Assembly (NCBI RefSeq): GCF_000422825.1
Contig: NZ_AUGU01000013.1
Span: forward strand, 682,001-746,000
Source of the DNA: Nocardioides insulae DSM 17944
GTDB lineage: Bacteria; Actinomycetota; Actinomycetes; Propionibacteriales; Nocardioidaceae
Reading direction: 5' to 3'
Length of the DNA: 64,000 nt
Shown here: positions 16,902 through 24,632 of the stretch, one piece after another
How positions within the stretch are numbered: position 1 is the first letter of the stretch
Layout of the letters: every line of letters starts with the position of its first letter
Program-made: the position numbers and the translations under genes
Notes under the pieces: generated by a model
Database searches by the model: none
What the model saw: the letters and a program-made list of their open reading frames with translations, nothing else
What the model was told of the DNA's origin: nothing

Positions 16902-18278
16902 ATGCCCGCACCCATCCCCATGACCGCCACGGCCTCCTCGAGTGACCTGATCCTCGCGCACGGCGTCGGTGGTGCCAAAGACCTCCCACTGCCCCCCGAA
17001 CTGGCGATCGTCGGCGCGGTCGCGGCGATGGCCGTCTCGTTCGTCGTCCTGGCCTTCGCCTGGCGCACCCCCCGGTACGCCGGCGAGGCCTCCGGCCGGC
17101 CCGCATGGACCTGGCTGGCGACCATCGTCGACTCGGCCGTCTTCCGCTGGTCGCTCAAAGCGGTGGGGCTGCTGGTCCTCGTCTACCTCGTCGTGGCCGC
17201 CCTGTTCGGCCAGGACCTGCTGATCAACCCGCTGATCGGCATCTTCTACGTGTGGTGGTGGGTCGGCATCCCCTTCGCCTCGGTGCTCGTGGGACCGGTG
17301 TGGCGGGCGATCAGCCCGATGCGCACCCTCAACGACGGGCTCACCCGACTCATCGGCGCAGACCCCGGACAGGGCATGCTCACCTACCCGGCCCGATTGG
17401 GGTACTGGCCCGCCGCGATCGGGCTCTTCCTCTTCGTCTGGCAGGAACTGGTCAACCCCGATGGGGTCTCGATCTCCTCGGTGCGGCTGTGGTGCGCGGT
17501 CTATGTGGCCGTGATGCTGGTGGGTGGTCTGCTCTTCGGTTCCACGTTCTACCGGTACGCCGATCCGTTCGAGGTCTTCTCCGAGCTGGCGGCCAAGCTG
17601 TCGGTCTGGGGACGCCGGGAGGGCCGGCTCGTCGTCCGCAGCCCCTTGGCCAACCTGGACACGGTCGACCCGGGGTTCGGCCTTCCGGCGGTGGTCTGCG
17701 TGCTGTTCGGGTCGACGGCCTTCGACTCGTTCAGCGAGTCGTCCTACTGGGTGCGGTTCGTGCAGGGCAGCGAGTGGATGAACCGTCACGACTGGTCGCT
17801 CACCGCGGTGGGCACCGTGACGCTGATGGCCTTCTGCGTCGGAGTCGGAGCGATCTTCGCGCTCGGCACCATGCTCACCGGCATCGACGAGCGGACCCGG
17901 CGACGTGACCTGCCGCGCCTGTTCGCGCACTCGATGGTGCCGATCATCGTGGGCTACGTCGTGGCCCACTACCTCTCACTCCTCGTCGAGACCGGTCAGC
18001 AGACCCTGATCCAGGCCAGCGATCCCCTCTCGACCGGCGCGAACATCCTCGGTACCGCCGATCTGAAGGTGCGCTACGTCCTCTCCGACCACCCCACCCT
18101 GCTCGCCACCCTCAAGGTGATCGCGGTCGTGACCGGGCATGTGCTCGGAGTGGTCTCCTCACACGACCGGGCCCTGAAACTGCTTCCGGCCAAGCATCAG
18201 CTCTCGGGTCAGCTCTCCCTGCTGATCGCGATGATCGGCTTCACCGTCGGTGGTCTGTTCCTGCTGTTCTCGTCCTAG
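16902..18278 (+). CDS. Polytopic membrane protein of unknown function
   Basis: A 458-residue integral membrane protein with about ten to twelve hydrophobic helices (from about residue 32 to the end) and no transporter signature I can name. Members are sometimes labelled fenitrothion hydrolase in actinobacterial annotation; I see no hydrolase motif to support that label. It is linked to the preceding cupredoxin-like lipoprotein, so a membrane complex handling a small molecule or metal is possible but unproven. The start could instead be the ATG six codons in. Confidence 0.65.
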   Translation: MPAPIPMTATASSSDLILAHGVGGAKDLPLPPELAIVGAVAAMAVSFVVLAFAWRTPRYAGEASGRPAWTWLATIVDSAVFRWSLKAVGLLVLVYLVVAALFGQDLLINPLIGIFYVWWWVGIPFASVLVGPVWRAISPMRTLNDGLTRLIGADPGQGMLTYPARLGYWPAAIGLFLFVWQELVNPDGVSISSVRLWCAVYVAVMLVGGLLFGSTFYRYADPFEVFSELAAKLSVWGRREGRLVVRSPLANLDTVDPGFGLPAVVCVLFGSTAFDSFSESSYWVRFVQGSEWMNRHDWSLTAVGTVTLMAFCVGVGAIFALGTMLTGIDERTRRRDLPRLFAHSMVPIIVGYVVAHYLSLLVETGQQTLIQASDPLSTGANILGTADLKVRYVLSDHPTLLATLKVIAVVTGHVLGVVSSHDRALKLLPAKHQLSGQLSLLIAMIGFTVGGLFLLFSS

Positions 18279-18644
18279 GACAGCGCTGAACTGGACCGAC
18301 GAGCGCCACGACGTCCGGTGGGTACGCCGAAGTGCCGCCGCAGGGCCGCCGAGGCCGGGCGTGCTGGCCGGTCCACTGGTGCGGCTGGTACGTGCCGGCG
18401 AGGAGGTGGCCGAGCCCGGGGCCGCGTACCTGCGCATCGCCCTGCTCGTGTCGGCTCACCTCGAACGGGGCGAGGGCTCCCCCGCGCTCCATCCCGTCGT
18501 GGTGAGTCACCCCGCCGGGGTGGCCGATGAGTTGGACGATCACGACCGGTGACGACGGGGTCCTCGGCCCGGCCCGGGCGGGGAACAGCGAGCCGCGCGG
18601 ACCGTTCCGCGCTCCCGAGTGCGGAGGAGACTGCGGGGACCCGG
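18279..18644. other. Intergenic stretch with a possible MATE-transporter remnant
   Basis: No intact gene is convincing here. On the plus strand, 18355-18450 reads LAGPLVRLVRAGEEVAEPGAAYLRIALL, which resembles the conserved inter-helix segment of MATE efflux transporters. The flanking sequence in all three frames lacks the expected neighbouring helices and runs into stops. I read it as either a short decayed fragment or chance. The remainder is GC-rich with no clear promoter or hairpin. Confidence 0.3.
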
Positions 18645-19925
18645 TCAGCGGGCGCTGCGTCCGGCCAGTGCCCTGCGCAGCCGCTCACGACCGGGCCCGG
18701 TGCGCCGCCTCGGCCGGGTGGACAGCGGCATCACCGCGTCCGCGAGACCCGCCACCGCAGAGGCCAGTGGAGACTCGGGGGCCGCCTCGACCAGGGTGCG
18801 CCCGGAGACCAGGGCCCGGTCGACCGCCGTACGGTCGTCGGGGAGGACGTGCAACGGCACCGGTCCGACCACGCCCGTGAGCATCTCCGCCACCGCGGTC
18901 TCGGACCAGCCGAGCGAGTTCCGCATCCGGTTGACCACCACCCGGACCGGTGTGCCGGACATCCGCTCACCCAACTCGACCAGCCCGCGCGCCAACCGGG
19001 TCAACCCGACCGGGTCGGCCGCGCCGACCACGACGATCTCATCGGCGTGGTCGAGGGCGGTGAGGGTGAGGTGGTGTCGGCCTGGCCGACCGGCGAGATC
19101 GGCGGCCGGGTCGTCCTCCAGACAGAACCCGGTGTCGAGGATGGTGCTGCCGCGGCGGCGGGCCTGATCCAGCAGTTGCTCGAGCGCACCCGCGCGCACC
19201 TCGGTCCAGCGGTCGGCTCGCGGGAGGCCGGTGACGACGCCCAGGTGCGGCCCGATGGTGCGCGGGATGGTGAGGAAGCGCTCCGAGAGCTCCCCCGACG
19301 CCGCGAGCCGGGCGGCGGCGAGGAGGCCGGAGACCTCGTCGAGGATGCCGAGACACTGCGCCACCGCCCCACCGAAGGGGTCGGCATCGACCAACAGGGT
19401 GTCCTTTGAGCGGGCCGCCAACTCGGCCGCGAGTGCGGTGGCGACCAGGGTGCGCCCCGGGGCACCGGCCGGGCCCCAGACCGCCACCACCCGCCCGGTC
19501 TGCGCGGATCCCGAGGCGGCGGGCGCGGCGTAGGCCTCTTCGAGCAGGTCGGGGGCGACGGTCGCCGGCTCATCGGCACTGGTGAGGGCCTCGAGGACCC
19601 CGTCGGGGTCGTCCTCGGGCACAAGAGTGCGAAGCCCGACCCGTGTGGCGCGCGCGGCCATCACCTCGGCGCCGAGACCACCGGGCACGATCGCCACCGG
19701 CCGCACGCCATGATGCTGCAGTTGGGCGACGACCGTGGCGTCGATCCCGGGAGCCTCGAGGCCCAGCACTGCTGCGTCCGCCTGCCCCGACGAGGCGGCG
19801 GCAAGGAGGTCCTCGACGTCGACACACCGCTTGAGAACGGCCACTGCACGATGGCGATCGAGCACGGCGAGCACCTGGGACTCCCAGGCCGCCCCGGCAC
19901 CGAGGATCAGGGTCACGACCGGCAT
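18645..19925 (-). CDS. CpaE-like pilus-associated P-loop protein (MinD/ParA superfamily)
   Basis: A 426-residue protein with an N-terminal receiver-like domain (about 1-130) and a MinD/ParA-type domain (about 145-400). The deviant Walker A region reads GPAGAPGRT: both lysines expected in KGGxGKT are absent. A good Walker A' follows (TLLVDADPFGG). CpaE-like proteins localise pilus machinery, and the mycobacterial equivalent (Ssd) lies directly upstream of the Tad ATPase. Here it sits about 14.5 kb away from the other tad genes and follows the CpaB-like gene by ten bases. ATP use is doubtful given the P-loop. Confidence 0.8.
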   Translation of the reverse strand: MPVVTLILGAGAAWESQVLAVLDRHRAVAVLKRCVDVEDLLAAASSGQADAAVLGLEAPGIDATVVAQLQHHGVRPVAIVPGGLGAEVMAARATRVGLRTLVPEDDPDGVLEALTSADEPATVAPDLLEEAYAAPAASGSAQTGRVVAVWGPAGAPGRTLVATALAAELAARSKDTLLVDADPFGGAVAQCLGILDEVSGLLAAARLAASGELSERFLTIPRTIGPHLGVVTGLPRADRWTEVRAGALEQLLDQARRRGSTILDTGFCLEDDPAADLAGRPGRHHLTLTALDHADEIVVVGAADPVGLTRLARGLVELGERMSGTPVRVVVNRMRNSLGWSETAVAEMLTGVVGPVPLHVLPDDRTAVDRALVSGRTLVEAAPESPLASAVAGLADAVMPLSTRPRRRTGPGRERLRRALAGRSAR

Positions 19926-19935
19926 CGCAGGCTCC

Positions 19936-20640
19936 TCACGCCCTCGCGACGATGGTCAGGGACGGGGCCTGCATCGTCGCCATGGCGGCGAAGTACCTCT
20001 CCGCGTCCTGCTCGGGCACGGCCAGGACCACCTGCCGACGCCCCGAGGTGCCGAAGCTGTCGGCCATCGCGGGGGCCTCGACCACGCCCGCCTCGCTCAG
20101 CACCGGCCCCGCGCCACCGCGCGGCAGGTCACGCCCGCTCTGCGGGTCCGCGAGATAGACGTCGACCACCGATCCGGGGCCGACCGAGGACGGCACCTGC
20201 TCCGGCTCAGCGGCCACCGGCACCTCGACGAGTCCGGTGTCGCTGCTCTGGGTGACCGCGCTCCTGGGCAGGAGCTCACCCGCGCTCACCGAGTGTCGGA
20301 CCCGCAGGTCACCGGGGACCGGCGCCTGGGCCGAGAAGTACCGATCGACCTGACCGGGATCGGCGAAGCGGACCTGCTGCACCACCAGGTCCTCGCTGCC
20401 CAGCTCGGCGCCGGCGGCGACGTCCGAGCTCACCGCCCACACGCCCACGGTGTCGTCGACCGACGCGAACAGGCGCGAGCCGACCACCACGGACACCGCC
20501 ACGATCGCCACCCCGATCCATAGTCGCGGGTCGCGCCAGCCGGGACGGCGGGGTCGCTTCGCGACCGGGGCGCCGGCATAGCCGGTCGGTTCGGTGTGGG
20601 CGGAGGGGCCGCCATCGGCCCCCGTGAGGTTCCCGAGCAT
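19936..20640 (-). CDS. SAF-domain protein, CpaB/RcpC-like pilus component
   Basis: A 234-residue protein: cytoplasmic N-terminus, one membrane helix (about residues 36-54), then an SAF domain (VSSDVAAGAELGSEDL) and a beta-rich periplasmic/outer part typical of CpaB/RcpC, which work at the outer face in pilus assembly. The ATG at 20640 was chosen because the open frame upstream lacks family similarity and would run into the divergent HTH gene. It pairs with the CpaE-like gene ten bases downstream, forming a second small Tad unit. Confidence 0.78.
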   Translation of the reverse strand: MLGNLTGADGGPSAHTEPTGYAGAPVAKRPRRPGWRDPRLWIGVAIVAVSVVVGSRLFASVDDTVGVWAVSSDVAAGAELGSEDLVVQQVRFADPGQVDRYFSAQAPVPGDLRVRHSVSAGELLPRSAVTQSSDTGLVEVPVAAEPEQVPSSVGPGSVVDVYLADPQSGRDLPRGGAGPVLSEAGVVEAPAMADSFGTSGRRQVVLAVPEQDAERYFAAMATMQAPSLTIVARA

Positions 20641-20806
20641 GTGTGACACCGGCGTATCATCACTCAGCTCGCCGTGCTCCGCGACCCATGATCCACAGGC
20701 TGAGGCAGGAGGCTCCCGCCGCACCCCGCCGGCCGGGGTGAGGGCACCGTCCACAGAATCTCCGGGGTCCCTGCGGAGGATCGCGGTGGAGTGGGACCAT
20801 GTGAGC

Positions 20807-21049
20807 ATGCCAGGGACTCCGCGCTTCTTGACCCTTGCCGACGTGGCCGAGGTCCTCAACACCTCTTCGGCCCAGGTCTACGCGTTGGTTCGCCGCGGTG
20901 AGCTGCCCGCGATCAAGATCGGGGGTCGCGGTCAGTGGCGGGTGGAGGCGGAGAAGCTGGAGGAGTACATCGAGCAGGCCTACCACGCCACCGAGGCGTT
21001 CGTGGCCGATCACCCGTTCGTGGAGGCCGACACCACCCGGGAGGAGTGA
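20807..21049 (+). CDS. Excisionase-family helix-turn-helix DNA-binding protein
   Basis: An 80-residue protein consisting almost wholly of an HTH_17/MerR-like winged helix: FLTLADVAEVLNTSSAQVYALVRRGELPAIKIGGRGQWRV, then a helix KLEEYIEQAYH and an acidic tail. Such proteins act as small transcription factors in actinobacteria as well as excisionases. There is no integrase or phage gene nearby, so a regulatory role, perhaps of the divergent CpaB/CpaE-like pair, is more likely. An in-frame GTG at 20801 is better spaced from GGTGGAG and could be the true start. Confidence 0.8.
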   Translation: MPGTPRFLTLADVAEVLNTSSAQVYALVRRGELPAIKIGGRGQWRVEAEKLEEYIEQAYHATEAFVADHPFVEADTTREE

Positions 21050-21209
21050 GCTCGGGCAGGTCCCTCGTGTCGACGATGTGGTGGCTCGGCGGCCCCATCA
21101 CCGCCGGACCGCCCGGTCCCTCACCACCTGACGCCGGGGACGACGAGCCGGTCGCCACCACGCCGAGTGCCACCATGCCGGGTGACACCACGCCGATGAG
21201 CCGCGGCGC

Positions 21210-22637
21210 CTAGCCGACCTGGCCGTCGAGGGTGACGTCGACCTTCTCGGTCTGTCCCTCCCTCTCGACCGTGAGCCGGATCGTCTCGCCGGGCTGGTGG
21301 GTGCGGATCGCCACGATCAGCGCGATCCCGTCGGTCACCCGCTGGCCGGCCACCTCGACCACCACGTCACCCGCCTGGAGGCCGGCGTCCGCCGCCGGGC
21401 TGCCGTTGTTGACCGACTGCACACGAGCGCCCTCGGTGGCAGGCCGGGTGTCGACCTGGGCGCCGATGACGGGGTAGCGCGCCTCGCCGTTGTCGATGAT
21501 CTGTTGGGCCGTCACCTTGACCTGCTCGACGGGGATCGCGAACCCCACTCCGATGTTGCCGGAGTCGCCCATCCCGCCGGCGGTCGCGATGGCGGTGTTG
21601 ACGCCCACGACCTGCCCGAGCATGTTGGTCAGCGGCCCGCCGGAGTTGCCCGGATTGATCGCGGCGTCGGTCTGGATGGCGTTGATGTAGGAGAGGTCGT
21701 CGCTGGTGTCGCCGGTGGTGACCGGCCGCTGCAGTGCGCTGACGATGCCCGAGGTGACCGTCGAGGAGAGTCCCAGCGGCGACCCGATCGCGACCACCGG
21801 TTCACCTACCTTCAACGCATCCGCGGATCCGAGGGCGGCGGGGGCCAGGTCCTTCGCGCTGGGCACCGAGAGCACCGCGATGTCATAGACCGGAGAGGTC
21901 CCGAGCACCACCGCGTCGTGCTCGTTGCCCTTGTGGTCGATCACGCTGATCCGGCCGCCGTCCGAGACGCCCGCGACGACATGGTTGTTGGTGATGATCT
22001 GACCCCGGTCGTTGAGCACGAACCCGGACCCGGTCGCTCCAGAACCATCGGACTGCGATCCCGCGATGATCTGCACGGTGGAGGGCAGCAGGGCATCGGC
22101 CACCGACACCACGCTCGCCTCGGCGGCATCGACCGGTGCCGGTTCGGAGTTGCCCACGTCACCGGTGCGGCCACTGGTCGTCACCACCGGGGAGGACTCG
22201 TCCTGCAGGGTCGCGCCGACATAACCCCCGGCCACACCGAGCACCAGGGCGAGGGCGGCCACCGCGGGCCAGACCCAGCCGCTGACCCGGGCACGCTTGT
22301 CCGAGCCGGGCTCATCCCCCGGTCGATCCGGGGGGAACCACCCGGGCCCCGACCACGGGCCCGGTCCCCGCGAAGGTGTGGGCGGCGGACCCGGTGGAGG
22401 CAGCCCAGGCCCGGACGGTCGCGGCCCGGAGCCTGAGACGCCGGGCGTCAGTGGCTGCGTGGCCGCCGGGTCCCCGACACCGGCGGACTCGCTGGCCGCA
22501 CTGCGGTGGCCGGGTGGTGGGCCACCCACGAAACCCGGCCGCGCACCCGGAGGGGCGAAGCGCGCCTGCTCGGGCGGGACCACCGAGGGGTCCCAGGTCG
22601 GCGGAGTCGTCTCCGGGTCGCGATCACTCACACCCAC
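21210..22637 (-). CDS. htrA: HtrA/DegP-family membrane-anchored serine protease with PDZ domain
   Basis: A 475-residue protein with a long Pro/Gly-rich cytoplasmic N-terminus (about 1-120), one membrane helix (about 125-148), a trypsin-like protease domain and one PDZ domain (about 380-470). The catalytic triad is visible: His in NNHVVAG, Asp in VYDIAVLSV, Ser in NPGNSGGPL. It degrades misfolded exported proteins and in mycobacteria acts on the anti-sigma factor. It is third in the sigE-rseA-htrA order, 96 bases after rseA. The start is GTG; another GTG lies two codons in. Confidence 0.92.
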   Translation of the reverse strand: MGVSDRDPETTPPTWDPSVVPPEQARFAPPGARPGFVGGPPPGHRSAASESAGVGDPAATQPLTPGVSGSGPRPSGPGLPPPGPPPTPSRGPGPWSGPGWFPPDRPGDEPGSDKRARVSGWVWPAVAALALVLGVAGGYVGATLQDESSPVVTTSGRTGDVGNSEPAPVDAAEASVVSVADALLPSTVQIIAGSQSDGSGATGSGFVLNDRGQIITNNHVVAGVSDGGRISVIDHKGNEHDAVVLGTSPVYDIAVLSVPSAKDLAPAALGSADALKVGEPVVAIGSPLGLSSTVTSGIVSALQRPVTTGDTSDDLSYINAIQTDAAINPGNSGGPLTNMLGQVVGVNTAIATAGGMGDSGNIGVGFAIPVEQVKVTAQQIIDNGEARYPVIGAQVDTRPATEGARVQSVNNGSPAADAGLQAGDVVVEVAGQRVTDGIALIVAIRTHQPGETIRLTVEREGQTEKVDVTLDGQVG

Positions 22638-22733
22638 ATTGTGTCCCGTCGGTGGGGACGCGTCCGCCCCTACCCTCGCCCGGGCGGGTGATCGGCCCGG
22701 CTGACCGGTGCCTGCGGAGCGGCCCCGGTCGGG

Positions 22734-23204
22734 TCAGCGCAGCCCGGGATCGCCCGGCTGGAACCGCGGGGACGGGGGCGTGCTGGCCGGCGTGGTGGTC
22801 GTGTCGGACACGTGCCGGGTGACGAGCGGCAACTCGTCATTGACCGTCGGCGCCGACGCCGGGGCCGCCCCGAGTGCCAGCACTCCCATCATCGCCGCGC
22901 CGACCGCGCCGCCGCCGAGCACCGCCAGGCCGACGGCGGTACGGCGCGGCGGGGCGTCGAACTCCAGGCATGCCTCGAGCGGCAGATCGGGACGGAGCAG
23001 CGCTCCCTTGAGCCCGGCGGGGAGTGCGGTCGCGTCACCGCCACCGAGTCCGGCGAGCCGCCGCTTCACCCATCCCTCGCGCTCGACGTGGTCACGACAC
23101 TGGTGACAGTCGTGCACGTGCTGCCAGGCCCGCTCGGCGTCCTCCGCACTGAGCTGCCCGTCCAGGAGTGCGCTGGCGCGAGACCCGAGATGCCCGCCGA
23201 TCAT
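22734..23204 (-). CDS. rseA: Zinc-finger anti-sigma factor of SigE (RseA-like)
   Basis: A 156-residue protein with the ZAS anti-sigma motif H-x3-C-x2-C (His29, Cys33, Cys36 in QHVHDCHQC), a linker, one membrane helix (about 90-115), and an extracytoplasmic Thr/Pro-rich tail. It should hold SigE inactive until surface or redox stress. It overlaps the sigE stop by four bases (ATGA), ensuring balanced synthesis. The mycobacterial RseA also has the ZAS motif but is mostly cytoplasmic; the hydrophobic segment here suggests a membrane-anchored form. Confidence 0.88.
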   Translation of the reverse strand: MIGGHLGSRASALLDGQLSAEDAERAWQHVHDCHQCRDHVEREGWVKRRLAGLGGGDATALPAGLKGALLRPDLPLEACLEFDAPPRRTAVGLAVLGGGAVGAAMMGVLALGAAPASAPTVNDELPLVTRHVSDTTTTPASTPPSPRFQPGDPGLR

Positions 23205-23797
23205 GCGTTGGTCCCCCAGCCGAGGACCTGTGGTCCGGAGTAGCGCAGCCGCCCCTCGCCCGGCGCGCGGTGCGCCAGCGCCTTGCGCAGCATCGCCCGC
23301 CCACGGTGGATCCGGGACCGCACGGTGCCCAGTTTCGCCCCGAGGATCTCGGCGATCTCGTCGTAGGAGAGCCCTTCGACGTCGCAGAGGACCACCGCGG
23401 CCCGGAAGTCCGGGGGCAGGGTGGCCAGGGCGCTCTCGATGTCGTCGTCGAAGCGCTGGTCGGCATAGGCCACATCCGGCGCCGGCGTACTGCTGGTGAG
23501 GCGGTCTGCCCGCTCGTCGGAGAGTGCGTCGAAACGGATCCGCTGCTTGCGCCGGGCCTGATCCAGGAACAGGTTCGTGGTGATCCGATGCAGCCACCCC
23601 TCGAACGTGCCGGGGGTGTAGCCGTCCAGGGATCGGAAGACACGGACGAAGACCTCTTGGGTGAGGTCCTCGGCGTCGTGCCGGTTGCCGGTGAGTCGGT
23701 AGGCCAAGCGATAGACCCGGGCGGAGTGCTGCTCCACCACCTCGTCCCAGGAGGGCACACCAGGAGCAGGCTCGCGGACCTGCGGCTGGTCAGTCAC
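23201..23797 (-). CDS. sigE: ECF sigma factor SigE
   Basis: A 198-residue group 4 sigma factor. Region 2 is at about residues 23-90 ([27 protein letters not shown]), and region 4 at about 125-180 ([23 protein letters not shown]). It directs the envelope-stress regulon. The GTG at 23797 was chosen for its AAGGAG ribosome site eight bases upstream and because the longer open frame upstream carries no sigma similarity. It is first of sigE-rseA-htrA, with an ECF-type promoter of its own at 23887-23912, and is divergent from an O-methyltransferase as in Mycobacterium. Confidence 0.93.
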   Translation of the reverse strand: MTDQPQVREPAPGVPSWDEVVEQHSARVYRLAYRLTGNRHDAEDLTQEVFVRVFRSLDGYTPGTFEGWLHRITTNLFLDQARRKQRIRFDALSDERADRLTSSTPAPDVAYADQRFDDDIESALATLPPDFRAAVVLCDVEGLSYDEIAEILGAKLGTVRSRIHRGRAMLRKALAHRAPGEGRLRYSGPQVLGWGTNA

Positions 23798-23886
23798 AGT
23801 TCTGCTCCTTGCTCGCAACGGGGATCTCACCGGTGAGGGTCTCCTGACCGTAATGGAGCTCCCTGAAAGGAGCCTGTGAAAGTGAC

Positions 23887-23912
23887 AACGCCACTCGCGC
23901 CCGATCCGTTCC
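23887..23912 (-). promoter_or_regulatory. ECF-type promoter of sigE (likely autoregulated)
   Basis: On the minus strand GGAAC (23908-23912) and CGTT (23887-23890) are separated by exactly 17 bases, matching the GGAAC/CGTT consensus of SigE/SigH-type ECF factors. It lies about 90 bases before the sigE start codon. Autoregulation by SigE is inference from consensus and position. Confidence 0.65.
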
Positions 23913-23979
23913 CCGTGCGGCTCGCCCGTCCGGGGAGTGTGGCTCCGCGCACACGGGCGGCACACGATAGGTTGAGCCC

Positions 23980-24621
23980 ATGCGCGACTTCCCGGCCCCG
24001 ACCGCCGCCACGTGGAGCTACGCCGAGACCTTCGTGCCCGAGGACGACGTCCTCGCCGCCGCGCGGGCCCGTGCCGAGGAGGTCGGTGCGACCGCGATCG
24101 GCTCCGGTGTGGGAGCGGCCCTGCGCTTCGTCGCGGCCGCCCTGGACGCGCGTGCCGTGGTCGAGGTCGGGACCGGAGCCGGCGTGTCCGGGCTCTGGCT
24201 GCTGCGCGGGATGCACGCCGACGGCGTCCTCACCACGGTCGACATCGAGGCCGAGCACCAGCGTCTGGCGCGGGAGTCGTTCGCCGAGGCCGGTTTCCGA
24301 ACCCAGCGGGTGCGCACCATCTCCGGCGCGGCCCTGGACGTCCTCCCCCGCCTCACCGACGGGCACTATGACCTGGTCTTCTGTGATGCCGAGAAGGCGG
24401 AGTACTCCTCCTACCTCGACGAGGCGCTGCGACTGCTGCGTCCCGGCGGCGTGGTGGCCTTCGACAACGCACTGTGGCACGACCGGGTCGCGGACCCCGC
24501 CCAGCGGGACGAGCAGACCGTGGCGATCCGCGACCTGGGTCGTGCCGTGCTCGACCACGACGACCTGATGCCCGTGATGCTCCCGCTGGGCGACGGCCTG
24601 CTGGTGGCCAAGAAGCTCTGA
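23980..24621 (+). CDS. SAM-dependent O-methyltransferase (catechol/caffeoyl-CoA type)
   Basis: A 213-residue class I methyltransferase. Motif I is [16 protein letters not shown] (about 60-75), the acidic ribose-binding residue is in [10 protein letters not shown], the metal/catalytic region is [16 protein letters not shown] (about 130-145), and a late [11 protein letters not shown] follows. This is the Methyltransf_3 layout, usually Mg-dependent on catechol-like hydroxyls. The substrate is unknown. The same gene lies divergent from sigE in mycobacteria (Rv1220c, from memory), so the pairing is old. Confidence 0.88.
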   Translation: MRDFPAPTAATWSYAETFVPEDDVLAAARARAEEVGATAIGSGVGAALRFVAAALDARAVVEVGTGAGVSGLWLLRGMHADGVLTTVDIEAEHQRLARESFAEAGFRTQRVRTISGAALDVLPRLTDGHYDLVFCDAEKAEYSSYLDEALRLLRPGGVVAFDNALWHDRVADPAQRDEQTVAIRDLGRAVLDHDDLMPVMLPLGDGLLVAKKL

Positions 24622-24632
24622 CCGGAGGCGGC

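Noticed and set aside
20807-21049. Excisionase-type HTH gene as evidence of a prophage or integrative element
   Set aside because: No integrase, att-like repeat, or phage genes nearby, and the family includes ordinary small regulators.
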